The notes: a model not told the origin generated them from the sequence alone. Positions 8,610 to 17,499 are shown, counted from the first letter of the stretch. The stretch: 64,000 bases of DNA from Promethearchaeota archaeon (GCA_019058445.1 JAHPZA010000006.1:62001-126000), one strand, 5' to 3'. Numbers and translations: made by a program.

Positions 8610-9143
8610 TTAAGACTTTTTAGTCGTTGCTTTATCAATGAGCGTTTCCGTCATAACATCAAATGCCTTTTCTACGTTCTGTCCCGTTTTTGAAGATAAT
8701 TCTACAAAAGAAGTTAAGTTATATTTTTTCGCAGCAAGTATTCCATCTTCTCTTGGAACTGCTCGAAATCTTTCTAAATCAAGTTTAGAACCGATTAACA
8801 TAATTGGAACATCTCCAGCATGTTCCCTAATAATTTGGGTCCAATCGGGGAGGTGGTCTAAAGTGATGCGGTTAGTAATATCATAGAGAAAAAAAGCCCC
8901 ATTTGCTCCCTTGCAATATTGTGAAAGAAGAAATCTAAAACGCTCCTCCCCTCCAAAATCCCAAATTTGTAATTTTACCTTATTATTATTAAAATCGGAT
9001 GTTTTTGAATAAAAATCAACACCAATGGTTAATTTTAGATCTTCGAGAAAAAATCCACTAATATACCTCAGGGTGAGCGATGTCTTACCAACACTAGCGT
9101 CGCCAAGGAGCATAATTTTAAAAGTATAATCGTAATCAGTCAT
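8610..9143 (-). CDS. Rab/Ras-like small GTPase
   Basis: Small GTPase of 177 residues with all G boxes: G1 G-D-A-S-V-G-K-T (14-21), switch I Thr39, G3 W-D-F-G-G-E-E (61-67), G4 G-S-K-L-D (118-122; S for the usual N), G5 S-S-K (150-152). The residue at the Ras Gln61 position is Glu65, so intrinsic or GAP-stimulated hydrolysis may differ from classical Ras. The C-terminus (T-T-K-K-S) has no cysteine, hence no prenylation motif. Asgard genomes encode many such GTPases. It is flanked upstream on the same strand by a CPBP protease gene. Confidence 0.93.
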   Translation of the reverse strand: MTDYDYTFKIMLLGDASVGKTSLTLRYISGFFLEDLKLTIGVDFYSKTSDFNNNKVKLQIWDFGGEERFRFLLSQYCKGANGAFFLYDITNRITLDHLPDWTQIIREHAGDVPIMLIGSKLDLERFRAVPREDGILAAKKYNLTSFVELSSKTGQNVEKAFDVMTETLIDKATTKKS

Positions 9144-9166
9144 GTCTTTCTGGAATTTACTATAAC

Positions 9167-9178
9167 AATATATTGTAG
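9167..9178 (-). promoter_or_regulatory. TATA-like palindrome before GTPase gene
   Basis: ACAATATATTGT is a perfect 12-bp palindrome centred about 29 nt before the GTPase ATG. That spacing suits an archaeal TATA box driving a nearly leaderless mRNA. Confidence 0.35.
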
Positions 9179-9313
9179 ATATTTTTGCCGTGATTTTTTT
9201 TTTAATTTAAATAAAATTAAAACTTCAACCTTACCTAATTAACTTAATTATATGATCTTTCTATATTTAATTTTTCTCAAAATAAATCTTAGTATTATTC
9301 AATCAAATTTAAA

Positions 9314-9967
9314 TTAAAATATTAAAATCAATATATTAAACAGTCCATGGGCAATTACGCATGGAATAAGTGAATTGTTAAAGATTTTAAAAAGCGATGA
9401 TAATATAACTCCAAAAATAAAATAATATCCGAAATAAGTGACGATGGTTGAAACAGGAACTAAAATTGGAGGAATGTGGTAGAACGCAAAAAAAATTGAA
9501 GAGAATAAAATTGCAACGCCCGTTTTTATCTTCCTTTCAAATTTTTTAATTATAAATCCTCGAAAAAAAGCCTCTTCGCAGACACTTACAAATAATATAT
9601 GCATAATTATAATTATTATCAATTGAAATAGATTAGGGGCAATTGGGGTGGTGTTAATAGTCCCCTCTTCTGCTTTTTTGACAAACGCATTACCAAAAAT
9701 GTTTTTAACTACAATATTTTTAAAGATAAAAATAACATAACCACCAATTAAAAATAATATGAACCCAATACTGACCCCTGCTAAGACTTTCATTATATTA
9801 TTAAGTAGTGAGTCTTCATTTTTTTGAAAGCCCATAAATTTTAATTCCTCGTGAATTGAAGTGTTTTCGATTTTACTAGCGATTAAAGCGGGGATGAAAA
9901 TAAATAGTAACTCTAAAAACATTATTCCTATTAAAATCCAAGGATAACCGCCTAATTCTATTGCCAT
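9314..9967 (-). CDS. CPBP (Rce1-family) intramembrane protease
   Basis: Polytopic membrane protein (217 residues, about six spans) of the CPBP/ABI family of glutamic intramembrane proteases, the family that includes Rce1. The catalytic motifs are intact: E131-E132-A-F-F-R136, H164 in F-A-F-Y-H, and H207 in I-A-H-G-L-F-N. The gene lies about 170 nt upstream of a Ras-like GTPase on the same strand. Substrate unknown; archaeal members are mostly uncharacterised. Confidence 0.87.
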   Translation of the reverse strand: MAIELGGYPWILIGIMFLELLFIFIPALIASKIENTSIHEELKFMGFQKNEDSLLNNIMKVLAGVSIGFILFLIGGYVIFIFKNIVVKNIFGNAFVKKAEEGTINTTPIAPNLFQLIIIIIMHILFVSVCEEAFFRGFIIKKFERKIKTGVAILFSSIFFAFYHIPPILVPVSTIVTYFGYYFIFGVILSSLFKIFNNSLIPCVIAHGLFNILILIF

Positions 9968-10062
9968 TTTTAATTAGTTTTTGTGTGCTGTAAAATTGCT
10001 AAAAAATCAAAAAATCGAATCTCTCATCATTATTATTATTAATCCTTTTTATAATTCTTTTG

Positions 10063-11346
10063 ATGACATTAAGAACTAATTCCATTAAGACAAGTGAAAG
10101 ACAATCGAATGCTTTATTATTTAAAAAAACAAATAGTATAATTGGTTTAACAAAAGAACAACTTCTTGCTAATAACCTAAAAAATATTGCATATCAATGT
10201 GTCGAATTGGAAAAATTGAAACAAAAGTTTACTGATATTATTCTTAAAAATATTAAAAGCTTAGATTTTTCAGAATTTATAGAATATCCAAAATTTTATA
10301 TTAAAGAGATGTATTTAAAAAAAGAGGTTAAATCATCAGATATTAGCGGTTTAAATATAGTGAGTGTTGACGGAAGCTCAGTTATTAAGAATTTTATGAA
10401 TGTAGATTTTTCATTTTTAAAAGCTATCGCTGTACAATACCATTTCTATAAAAATCATGTTGCTGATATAAAGTATTACCCGGATTTAAGTGGTTTTAAT
10501 TATTATTCAGTACAAGGTAATTTTATTAATAGAGAAGAATCTCTCATTGAAAATAAAATCTCAATGGATATGAATTTTATGGAAATAAATCTTTTAAATA
10601 ATATGATTGAATATTCTAATGATATTAATATAGATCTTATAATAATTGATGGATCCATTGTAATAATGCCGATAAATTTGCTGTTCTCACAAGATCCAGA
10701 GATATCTAAAAAATATGACAGATTATTGAGAGAATATCATAAATTATATTTAAATTGCAAGGAAAAAGGGATTATTTTAATTGGTTCCATCAAAGATACC
10801 AGAACTTCAGCATTATGCCATTTATTAAGAGATTCAATTCAATTACTAAAACCAAATACTTCAAATTTAAACGATTTTATTAAAAATAATTACCGTCAAC
10901 TTATGGACTACTTTTCTGATTTAGAATTATTTAATAAGATATTAAACAGATCTGAGAGGAGTTGCATATTTAACTGTAAACGAGAGATTGAAAAAATACG
11001 AGATACAGGAATAAAAAAGGAAATTCCTTATTACTTTCCTTTATCATTTTATGCTTTTTACCTCAAAACTGCTAAATATGATACTCCATGCAGGATTGAA
11101 TTTTTTATGGACGAAAATCATTCACTTAAAAAAGCCTCAGAAAAAGCGGATTTAATTTCTTCGATAATATTACCTATTTCAAGTTTAAATAACCATTATG
11201 GTCTACCAATTCCTCAAATTGAAGCCCATAGGAGGGCAGTCTTCAAGCCAGACGAATTAAATCTTTTATTTAAAAGTTTAGTGAGGACTTTAAACGAGCA
11301 TGGTGTGAAGTTATTAGAAAAACGGAGAAATCGTAGACCTTTTTAA
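10063..11346 (+). CDS. nurA: NurA-domain 5'-3' nuclease
   Basis: NurA-family nuclease, which with HerA, Mre11 and Rad50 resects DNA ends for recombination in archaea. The RNase H-like core shows the metal-binding aspartate of V-S-V-D-G-S-S (about residue 103), D-G-S (about 196), and K-D-T-R-T-S (about 245), plus the C-terminal I-P-x-I-E-A-H-x-R-A motif near 405. At 427 residues it is within family range. I start at ATG 10063 rather than TTG 10060. HerA, Mre11 and Rad50 are not in the window. Its stop overlaps the convergent methyltransferase gene by 4 nt. Confidence 0.87.
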   Translation: MTLRTNSIKTSERQSNALLFKKTNSIIGLTKEQLLANNLKNIAYQCVELEKLKQKFTDIILKNIKSLDFSEFIEYPKFYIKEMYLKKEVKSSDISGLNIVSVDGSSVIKNFMNVDFSFLKAIAVQYHFYKNHVADIKYYPDLSGFNYYSVQGNFINREESLIENKISMDMNFMEINLLNNMIEYSNDINIDLIIIDGSIVIMPINLLFSQDPEISKKYDRLLREYHKLYLNCKEKGIILIGSIKDTRTSALCHLLRDSIQLLKPNTSNLNDFIKNNYRQLMDYFSDLELFNKILNRSERSCIFNCKREIEKIRDTGIKKEIPYYFPLSFYAFYLKTAKYDTPCRIEFFMDENHSLKKASEKADLISSIILPISSLNNHYGLPIPQIEAHRRAVFKPDELNLLFKSLVRTLNEHGVKLLEKRRNRRPF

Positions 11347-12038
11347 TTACACTTTAATTCTAAACGATATAAATAAATATCCTCAAGGAAAACATGAATT
11401 TTATTCAAATAAGTTCTTTCGTAACCCTTCTGGGATATTAAATCATTTAATAAGTTTAAATTAATTCTACTTGAACATACATAATAGATGCGCGAATTTG
11501 AGTTAAAATTAAGATATGATCTTGCTTCACTTAAGAACCTCAAAAAAGTTTCAAAACCTAATTCTCCACCATTCCAACTATAATCTATGTTCTTCTTATT
11601 ACCATCTTTTTGCATCATATTAAAAGATGGCAAATAAGGTGGATTAAATACAATAACATCAAATGAATGTTTAAGTGTTATTGGAAAAGAATTAAAGAGA
11701 TCTGAATTAATAAAGGTAATTTCTCTCTCAAAATTATTTAACTTTTCATTATGTTTAGAAAGATGAATGGCTTCTTCTAAAATATCTGATGCATAAATGT
11801 TTGGATTAAATTTTGGAATTTTAGCTTTCATAATTTGGAGGGATAACGCAATATAGCCTGTTCCTGTACCCATATCTAAAATATTTCTAATGGTCTCTAA
11901 AGGAATTCCATCAAAAAAGTCAGAATCTATATGAACTTTAAAATAATCTATAATTAAATATGTATCGTCTGCTGGTCGATAAACATTTTCAAAATCGTAG
12001 TCTATAATGGGATCTGGAAAAATTTTAATCTTACTCAC
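11343..12038 (-). CDS. HemK/Mtq2-type class I methyltransferase
   Basis: SAM-dependent methyltransferase of 231 residues with motif I L-D-M-G-T-G-T-G-Y (54-62), an acidic post-I residue (S-D-I, about 85) and the catalytic N-P-P-Y (132-135) typical of glutamine/adenine N-methyltransferases. By size and context it is most likely the archaeal Mtq2-like enzyme that methylates the GGQ glutamine of release factor aRF1, which normally works with Trm112; this is inference. GTG start. It is the last gene of the leftward run after ksgA, 10 nt downstream of it. Confidence 0.8.
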   Translation of the reverse strand: MSKIKIFPDPIIDYDFENVYRPADDTYLIIDYFKVHIDSDFFDGIPLETIRNILDMGTGTGYIALSLQIMKAKIPKFNPNIYASDILEEAIHLSKHNEKLNNFEREITFINSDLFNSFPITLKHSFDVIVFNPPYLPSFNMMQKDGNKKNIDYSWNGGELGFETFLRFLSEARSYLNFNSNSRIYYVCSSRINLNLLNDLISQKGYERTYLNKIHVFLEDIYLYRLELKCN

Positions 12039-12048
12039 GTTTCTTTAT

Positions 12049-12912
12049 TTATCCAATTTTATTATAAAAAATTTTGCTAATTTCCAGAAAATTACTAACT
12101 TTATAGGTATTTACTTTATTATTTTCAATATTATTTTGCTCTAAAATGTTAAGTATATCTTTTTTATTCAGATTAAGCTTAAGTTTCTTTTTTGTATATA
12201 ATTCCAAGGCATTAGCAAGGTTTTTGTTCTTAAATGGCATGATTCCTTCAAGAATTTTTAAATAAAATCTTCTTTGATAATCGTTTATTAAGAATTTATC
12301 GATGCTTTCCCTTGGAGAGAGATTAACTAATGCGAGAGCAATGTTGGGAATCGGATAGAATGAGTTCCTTGAAATTTTGTACTTTTTTACAGGCTTCATA
12401 AAGGTGTTGACACTAATTGTAATCCGGGATGAAGTTTTATAAGTTTCATAAGAAAAAATTCTATCTGCTATAGCTTTTTCAATAGTCAAAATCCCTTGGG
12501 GAGGATTTTTATTAAAGAAAACTTTTTCTAAAATTGGACCTGTAATTTTATAGGGGATATTAGACACGACTTTATTATGATCTGGGATATTTATTTTTAG
12601 GATATCGCCATTAATTATTTTTAAATTTTGACAATCAGAAAATTTGTTAGTTAAAAATGAGGAAAGTCGAGAGTCTATTTCAACAGCATATACTTTTTTC
12701 GCTGTTTTAACAAGATTTTCGGTAAGAGCCCCTAACCCAGGCCCAATTTCTAAAATTATATCATCTTTCGAAATCTGTGCTTGTTTGATGATAACATCTT
12801 TAGTAGCATTATCAATTAGAAAATTTTGACCAAATCGTTTTTTAGGTACAATATTAAGTTCTTTTAAAATGAGTTGTATATCTTTTCTATTCATGTTTAG
12901 GGTATTACTCAT
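12049..12912 (-). CDS. ksgA: 16S rRNA dimethyladenosine transferase (KsgA/Dim1)
   Basis: Dimethylates two adjacent adenines in the terminal helix of small-subunit rRNA during ribosome assembly. Diagnostic motifs: R-F-G-Q-N-F-L-I-D (26-34), L-E-I-G-P-G-L-G-A-L-T (54-64), and the catalytic N-I-P-Y (118-121). At 287 residues it is full length with the small C-terminal helical domain. Its start overlaps the DUF655 stop by 8 nt, so they are translationally coupled. This position, between DUF655 and a HemK-like methyltransferase, is the common archaeal gene order. Confidence 0.95.
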   Translation of the reverse strand: MSNTLNMNRKDIQLILKELNIVPKKRFGQNFLIDNATKDVIIKQAQISKDDIILEIGPGLGALTENLVKTAKKVYAVEIDSRLSSFLTNKFSDCQNLKIINGDILKINIPDHNKVVSNIPYKITGPILEKVFFNKNPPQGILTIEKAIADRIFSYETYKTSSRITISVNTFMKPVKKYKISRNSFYPIPNIALALVNLSPRESIDKFLINDYQRRFYLKILEGIMPFKNKNLANALELYTKKKLKLNLNKKDILNILEQNNIENNKVNTYKVSNFLEISKIFYNKIG

Positions 12913-13567
12913 ATTTTTGAGTTTTTGAGAAGAGATAATACTTAATGCCTTCTCTTTGAAGCTCTTTAATTATTCTAAGCGCAATTTGTTTAGCGGGATT
13001 CGAAATTGAAGTTCTATCACTAATATCTTGAAACGTAACAAATTTTTGCCTTTCTCTTTCTTCAATTATTTCCCACATGTGTTTTTTCCCAATTCCCGGT
13101 AATAATTTGAGCGCATGCATTCTTGGTGTTATAGACGTTGAATTATTAAAAAAATTAATAAACTCTTCCTCATAATTCAAGATCTCCTTTTCTAATATGG
13201 GTTGAATTAATGCTTTAGAAGTGCTTGTTAATTCTTCATAATCAATTTTTTTCAAAACATCTCTCAATTTATTTTCTCTTATGAAATCTTCGTATAACTT
13301 CTTTTCTTCAGGTTTTAGTTTAAGATTTGGAGATTTATTTATTTTTACTTCATAAAGAACGAAATCTGGAAAAGTAAGTACTTGAGCTAAAGGGGTCTTT
13401 GTCCAACTGGGTTTATCTTCCTCAGGATGCCCATGTAATAGCACATCCAAAATAACTAGTTCTCGAGATTTTTTTATAAATTGTTTTTTCTTTCTCGAAC
13501 CCCGCTTTTGAAAATCTTTTCTGCGTGGGCGCCTTCTGTATTGATCTCTTCTTTCCATTACATCCAC
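12905..13567 (-). CDS. DUF655 family RNA-binding protein
   Basis: Archaea-specific DUF655 protein, 220 residues. It has a very basic N-terminus (residues 1-35), an S1/OB-like domain (about 38-90; the segment V-L-L-H-G-H-P-E-E-D is typical), and a C-terminal helix-hairpin-helix motif around L-L-P-G-I-G-K-K-H-M-W. The family is thought to bind RNA and is linked by neighbourhood to RNA polymerase subunit F and KsgA, as here. The precise role is unknown. An internal ATG at 13558 is an alternative start. Confidence 0.9.
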   Translation of the reverse strand: MDVMERRDQYRRRPRRKDFQKRGSRKKKQFIKKSRELVILDVLLHGHPEEDKPSWTKTPLAQVLTFPDFVLYEVKINKSPNLKLKPEEKKLYEDFIRENKLRDVLKKIDYEELTSTSKALIQPILEKEILNYEEEFINFFNNSTSITPRMHALKLLPGIGKKHMWEIIEERERQKFVTFQDISDRTSISNPAKQIALRIIKELQREGIKYYLFSKTQKYE

Positions 13568-13741
13568 CAGTTTTCTTCTTTTCTACTTTTCCAATAACCA
13601 TAATAATTTTTTTATTGAAAATATCCCTTTATTAATAAATTCAATACCGGATTACTCATTAAAATTAAAAACAATTTAACTTTATAAAGTCTTCTATGTC
13701 TTTTTCTAAATTAAAGCGATTACCAAGGGAATATTATTGGT

Positions 13742-14104
13742 TTATGATGTCTTTAAATCTTTTAATTGATATATAATTTCCTGAAGTTGCTCCTCATTTA
13801 ATGTTTTACCGGTATAGCTTTTTTCAAGAATAATTCGTAATTCTGGAACAGTTTGAGGGTCAATATTTACAATATTTATTGCATAAATCTCTTCTAGCTC
13901 ATAAGTATCCATAAGAAATTTCTTAATTTTCTTAGCATCCTTATCACTCATTTTGGCAAATTGATTAACATAGTTATAAGTAATATCTTGAAAGTGAGAC
14001 ATTCCTTCTTCATCAATTTCCATTACTCTTTCCTTGACAGTTTCCATTATCTTTTTAACTTCCGGTATAGAAACTGTTTTTTCGCTAATCTTTCTTCCAG
14101 ACAT
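13742..14104 (-). CDS. rpo4: DNA-directed RNA polymerase subunit F (Rpo4/Rpb4)
   Basis: Archaeal Rpo4, which pairs with Rpo7 to form the polymerase stalk. The protein is about 120 residues and all-helical, with V-S-I-P-E-V-K-K-I-M-E near the N-terminus and the C-terminal HRDC-like helices ending in L-K-D-L-K. I prefer ATG 14104 (M-S-G-R-K-I) over GTG 14113. Position between eL21 and DUF655 is the conserved archaeal order and supports the call. Confidence 0.9.
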   Translation of the reverse strand: MSGRKISEKTVSIPEVKKIMETVKERVMEIDEEGMSHFQDITYNYVNQFAKMSDKDAKKIKKFLMDTYELEEIYAINIVNIDPQTVPELRIILEKSYTGKTLNEEQLQEIIYQLKDLKTS

Positions 14105-14137
14105 TAGAATCACTTAATTTTTTTTTAAATATACACA

Positions 14138-14446
14138 CTAGGTTTTAATAGAAATAGGGTTTAACCTTAAGTGTTCTTTCCCGATAATCAAGACTTTTGT
14201 AGAATTCCCTAACTTAACGGCGACTTCATAGCATCGGCCTCTTACTCCTATGATAACTCCTGTTTTCCCATGATATCTTCTATGTGGCATTCCTCGCTTA
14301 TGTTGGGATGGATCTGTGATGATATCAACTTTGTCATTTATATTATAATCCTCTAAATATTTTTCGATTGAGCCTAAGCCTCTTGCTCTACAGTTTTTTT
14401 TATGTCTTTTGCGAGTTTTATTTCTGTAGCCTTTATGTAGGGTCAC
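14138..14446 (-). CDS. rpl21e: Ribosomal protein eL21
   Basis: Large-subunit protein of 102 residues: basic N-terminus (H-K-G-Y-R-N-K-T-R), the K-Y-L-E-D-Y-N-I-N-D-K-V-D-I segment, and the SH3-like core with H-R-R-Y-H-G-K-T-G-V-I-I-G. GTG start codon. It is the first gene of the run that continues to rpo4 33 nt downstream. Confidence 0.95.
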   Translation of the reverse strand: MTLHKGYRNKTRKRHKKNCRARGLGSIEKYLEDYNINDKVDIITDPSQHKRGMPHRRYHGKTGVIIGVRGRCYEVAVKLGNSTKVLIIGKEHLRLNPISIKT

Positions 14447-14471
14447 GTTTATCAGCTTTTGAGCAAATTAC

Positions 14472-14483
14472 TATATTTTTAAA
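14472..14483 (-). promoter_or_regulatory. TATA box candidate for eL21 operon
   Basis: TTTAAAAATATA on the minus strand is centred about 32 nt before the GTG start, the expected place for a promoter giving a very short or absent leader. Confidence 0.4.
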
Positions 14484-14572
14484 TCGCGTAATTTAGTAGA
14501 AGTATGAAATATAATTTATTTATTTTTTGGTTTTAGTCAAATGAAATGACAGAATTATTTTAACTACTTATT

Positions 14573-15931
14573 TTATTCTTTTATATCAATTACATCTAAT
14601 TCTTTACAGATTAACGTATTACCAAACACTTCGGAAAAAGAAGGTGTAGTGCGCCCCTCATCCCCACTGATTAATTCTTTTATATATGTTCCTCCCTGAG
14701 TTTCAATAGTGAATTTAAATAAATTTGAAGTCAAGTATTCACTCTGTATTTTATAAACATATTTTTCTCTTATTAAATCGGCACGTCGATGAGAGACTCT
14801 AATTGGAGTTCGCTGATATATCTTATTATTTTCAATTATTTTTCTCAGAGAAGTGATATTAATTTCGAACTTCGTTTTATCTATTGCCTCTTCGGCTTCA
14901 ACAAGCGCCTTATATACTTTTTTAGTATTTTCAGCTTTAGATTTTAACGCAATAACCTCTCTTTTACTGCTATATTTTAAATTTGAAATTTCTACTTTTC
15001 TGGCTTGGAGTTTATTAACCTCCTGCATAATATGACTAAGATTAAAATTTCTTTTTTTTGGCTCTTTTAACTCAAGAATAAATGGTCTGCCAGTTCCTAA
15101 CATTCTTACATCAATGTCTTCCCTTCCAGCGCCATGAAATTTAGATCCAGTTGCCAGCGATTTTTCAATAAATAAGGGACTAATTAACTGCTCAACACTT
15201 GTATCATATTGGGTTCCCTTAAAATTACAATCACTACATCCTTTGCCTTGACATTTCCTACATGGCCATCGAGTTTGAGGAATACCTCTCATTAACTTAT
15301 TATATCTTCCCGAAATAAACAGAGATCTTATTAATAATTGAACATCAAACTCAACAAAATCTAGAGAAAATATGAACACAATATCTGGATTTTGAAAGTC
15401 GGGAGATTTATTTATTGCACTTGATAATAATTTCCCAACTTCTCGATTAAAATGATTCTTAAACGATTCAGATTCCAATAAATTAAATTCTGCTTTGAAT
15501 TTATCTTCCTGGTTTATTATTTTTGAAGAAGGACTTGTCCCGCACAAAAACGTATTAAATTCATAATTTTCAGTTTTATTAATGGCTTTATTAACGTATT
15601 TTTGTAAAGTTAGAAAGATATCATTACATAAGTAGCATGTTTTGGATGAATTTGTATCTATATATTCAAATCCTTCTTTTACCAAGACTTTTTGGGCTGG
15701 TGAAAATTTTGCATTCTCAGCAAGGATTTTTAAGTTTTGAATGGCTTTATTGTGAATATTTTTGCTGGTAAGTAAAAGTCTGTGATTTTCTAAAGTCAAT
15801 GAAAGAAGTAAGGACTTACCCCTATCATAATTAGTAGTCTCTGTTCCTAAAAGAGCGAACATCCGTCCGAGACAATACGGGCAAATATAGTACTTATGAT
15901 AAATCTCTAAAACTTTATCCAATAGAGTCAT
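14573..15931 (-). CDS. pus10: tRNA pseudouridine synthase Pus10
   Basis: Archaeal/eukaryotic enzyme that makes pseudouridine 54 and 55 in the tRNA T-loop. The N-terminal part has zinc cysteines C17-x-x-C20 and C99-x-x-C102 with a THUMP-like domain between about 110 and 215. The catalytic domain begins after C224-x-x-C227/C232-x-x-C235 and carries G-R-E-D-I-D-V-R-M-L-G-T-G-R-P-F (269-284) with the catalytic aspartate. Length (452) is normal. It lies upstream of eL21 on the same strand with a 126-nt gap. Confidence 0.95.
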   Translation of the reverse strand: MTLLDKVLEIYHKYYICPYCLGRMFALLGTETTNYDRGKSLLLSLTLENHRLLLTSKNIHNKAIQNLKILAENAKFSPAQKVLVKEGFEYIDTNSSKTCYLCNDIFLTLQKYVNKAINKTENYEFNTFLCGTSPSSKIINQEDKFKAEFNLLESESFKNHFNREVGKLLSSAINKSPDFQNPDIVFIFSLDFVEFDVQLLIRSLFISGRYNKLMRGIPQTRWPCRKCQGKGCSDCNFKGTQYDTSVEQLISPLFIEKSLATGSKFHGAGREDIDVRMLGTGRPFILELKEPKKRNFNLSHIMQEVNKLQARKVEISNLKYSSKREVIALKSKAENTKKVYKALVEAEEAIDKTKFEINITSLRKIIENNKIYQRTPIRVSHRRADLIREKYVYKIQSEYLTSNLFKFTIETQGGTYIKELISGDEGRTTPSFSEVFGNTLICKELDVIDIKE

Positions 15932-16139
15932 TTTTTATTCCTCTCTTTAGTATTTAAAACTGAGAAATTATTTTAGTTTTGATTTATTGTGTTTGGTGTT
16001 TAATAGAGTGGACTATTAAAAAGATTTTAAAATAAAAATTTATTTTTTTCTATAAATATAATTAATAATCTTAGATTAAGATATTAAAAATTGAAATAAA
16101 ATCTAATGTATCGAAAATTTTTGAGAATGTGTTAAAAAG

Positions 16140-16394
16140 ATGGCAAGAAACAAGTCAACAGGGGAAGGTTTAACCGGTTGGGTAAAATGGTTTGATGCAA
16201 AAAAAGGGTATGGCTTTATATCTGTAGAGAACCATGAAGATATCTTTGTCCATTTTTCTAATATCGAAATGGATGGTTTTAAAAAATTGGAAATTGGAGA
16301 TTTTGTTGAATTCGAATTAAAGAATGATTCAAATAGTGGAAAAGGCCCAGAGGCATTAAAAGTTAAAATTCTTGCGAAGGATCGCCGCTATTAG
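16140..16394 (+). CDS. Cold-shock domain protein (CspA-like)
   Basis: An 84-residue protein with one cold-shock OB fold: G-W-V-K-W-F-D (13-19), RNP1 K-G-Y-G-F-I (22-27) and RNP2 I-F-V-H-F (35-39). It probably binds single-stranded RNA or DNA as a chaperone. The fold is common in bacteria but patchy in archaea, so horizontal acquisition is plausible. The gene is monocistronic and transcribed divergently from pus10. Confidence 0.93.
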   Translation: MARNKSTGEGLTGWVKWFDAKKGYGFISVENHEDIFVHFSNIEMDGFKKLEIGDFVEFELKNDSNSGKGPEALKVKILAKDRRY

Positions 16395-16497
16395 GCTTTT
16401 TTAAATTAGAAATTCTTTAAGCTACTTTTTATTTTATTTTAATTTAAGTTCTGAAAAAAGAGGTTTTTATTTAAATAAGTTCAGAAAAATTGAGTAA

Positions 16498-17499
16498 TTA
16501 CTCTTCTTCTTCCCAACCGAGATCTTTTAAAACAGAATCTAAAGCCTCTGATTCCTCTTCTAAAACAAATTCAGTATCATATTCAGCAGCACTCACCTCA
16601 AAATCAGGAGGTTTGAGTTCATCAAGAGAAGGAATTTGCTCGGGTGTGGGAAATTCTGTAGGTTGACTTACTTCTGGAGTTACGGTTTCGCTAACTGGAG
16701 TCGCTGTTTCTTGAGAGGATTGATCTTCAATTTCCATTGGAGTATAGTCTTCAAGTGGAACGGGAGGAACTTCATCCTCATATAGTTTAATTTGTGTTTT
16801 GTCTTCTTGTTGAACCTCCCTAATCACTTCTTCTGGGATAGTAACCGTTTCACTCTCTTTTGGAATTCCGATCGCCATTGTTTTGGGAATAGAGACGATA
16901 TTATCTGTTTCTAGATCCTCAAAATCCTCGACACCCATCGCCTCTTTCTCCTCTTTATCCCAATCGTCTAAAAATCCAAGTAATTCATCCATCGCCTGCT
17001 TATCTTGTTCAACAGAGGGTATTGTTATTTGAGATGCTTCAGTTTCTTCTTCTTTTTGTTTTTCTAATTTCTCTAATTCTTCCTCTTGTAAAGAGAGCGC
17101 CATTTCACTGATTTCACCGCCAGAAATGAGAATATTTAATTTTTTTACTAATTCCCTTAAATATCCCAGATAATATCCAATACGATAGATTGTTCTTAAG
17201 CCACCAAAAACAATATATTCTTCGTTAATTGCCATTAAAATACAATACCCTGTATTGTTATGTAAAACTATTTCTTTTAAAGCTCCGTGGTTTGTTGCCT
17301 CTGCAAGTCTTAATCCTAAATCGATTAAGGCGGTACTTGAGGCAGAGGTTGCATCAGCATCTAATTCTGTAGAATTTGCTGAAGCTACTTTCATGCCTAC
17401 TCTTGATATTACTGCAAGATTATCCAAGTCAGTCTGTGCTTCTTCTGCTTTTAAAATATTCATCATATTTTCTCGAATATCATTCGCAAGATCCGACAT
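16498..17499 (-). CDS. Roadblock/LC7 domain protein with long acidic tail
   Basis: Residues about 8-122 form a Roadblock/LC7 domain (S-R-V-G-M-K-V-A-S strand, central helix T-A-L-I-D-L-G-L-R-L-A-E-A, closing Y-L-G-Y-L-R-E-L-V-K-K-L helix). Such domains dimerise and act as platforms or regulators for small GTPases; Asgard archaea have many. A coiled-coil stretch (about 130-165) leads to a roughly 170-residue disordered tail very rich in Glu, Asp, Pro, Thr and Ser. The tail is unusual for stand-alone Roadblock proteins. Partner GTPase unknown. Confidence 0.87.
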   Translation of the reverse strand: MSDLANDIRENMMNILKAEEAQTDLDNLAVISRVGMKVASANSTELDADATSASSTALIDLGLRLAEATNHGALKEIVLHNNTGYCILMAINEEYIVFGGLRTIYRIGYYLGYLRELVKKLNILISGGEISEMALSLQEEELEKLEKQKEEETEASQITIPSVEQDKQAMDELLGFLDDWDKEEKEAMGVEDFEDLETDNIVSIPKTMAIGIPKESETVTIPEEVIREVQQEDKTQIKLYEDEVPPVPLEDYTPMEIEDQSSQETATPVSETVTPEVSQPTEFPTPEQIPSLDELKPPDFEVSAAEYDTEFVLEEESEALDSVLKDLGWEEEE

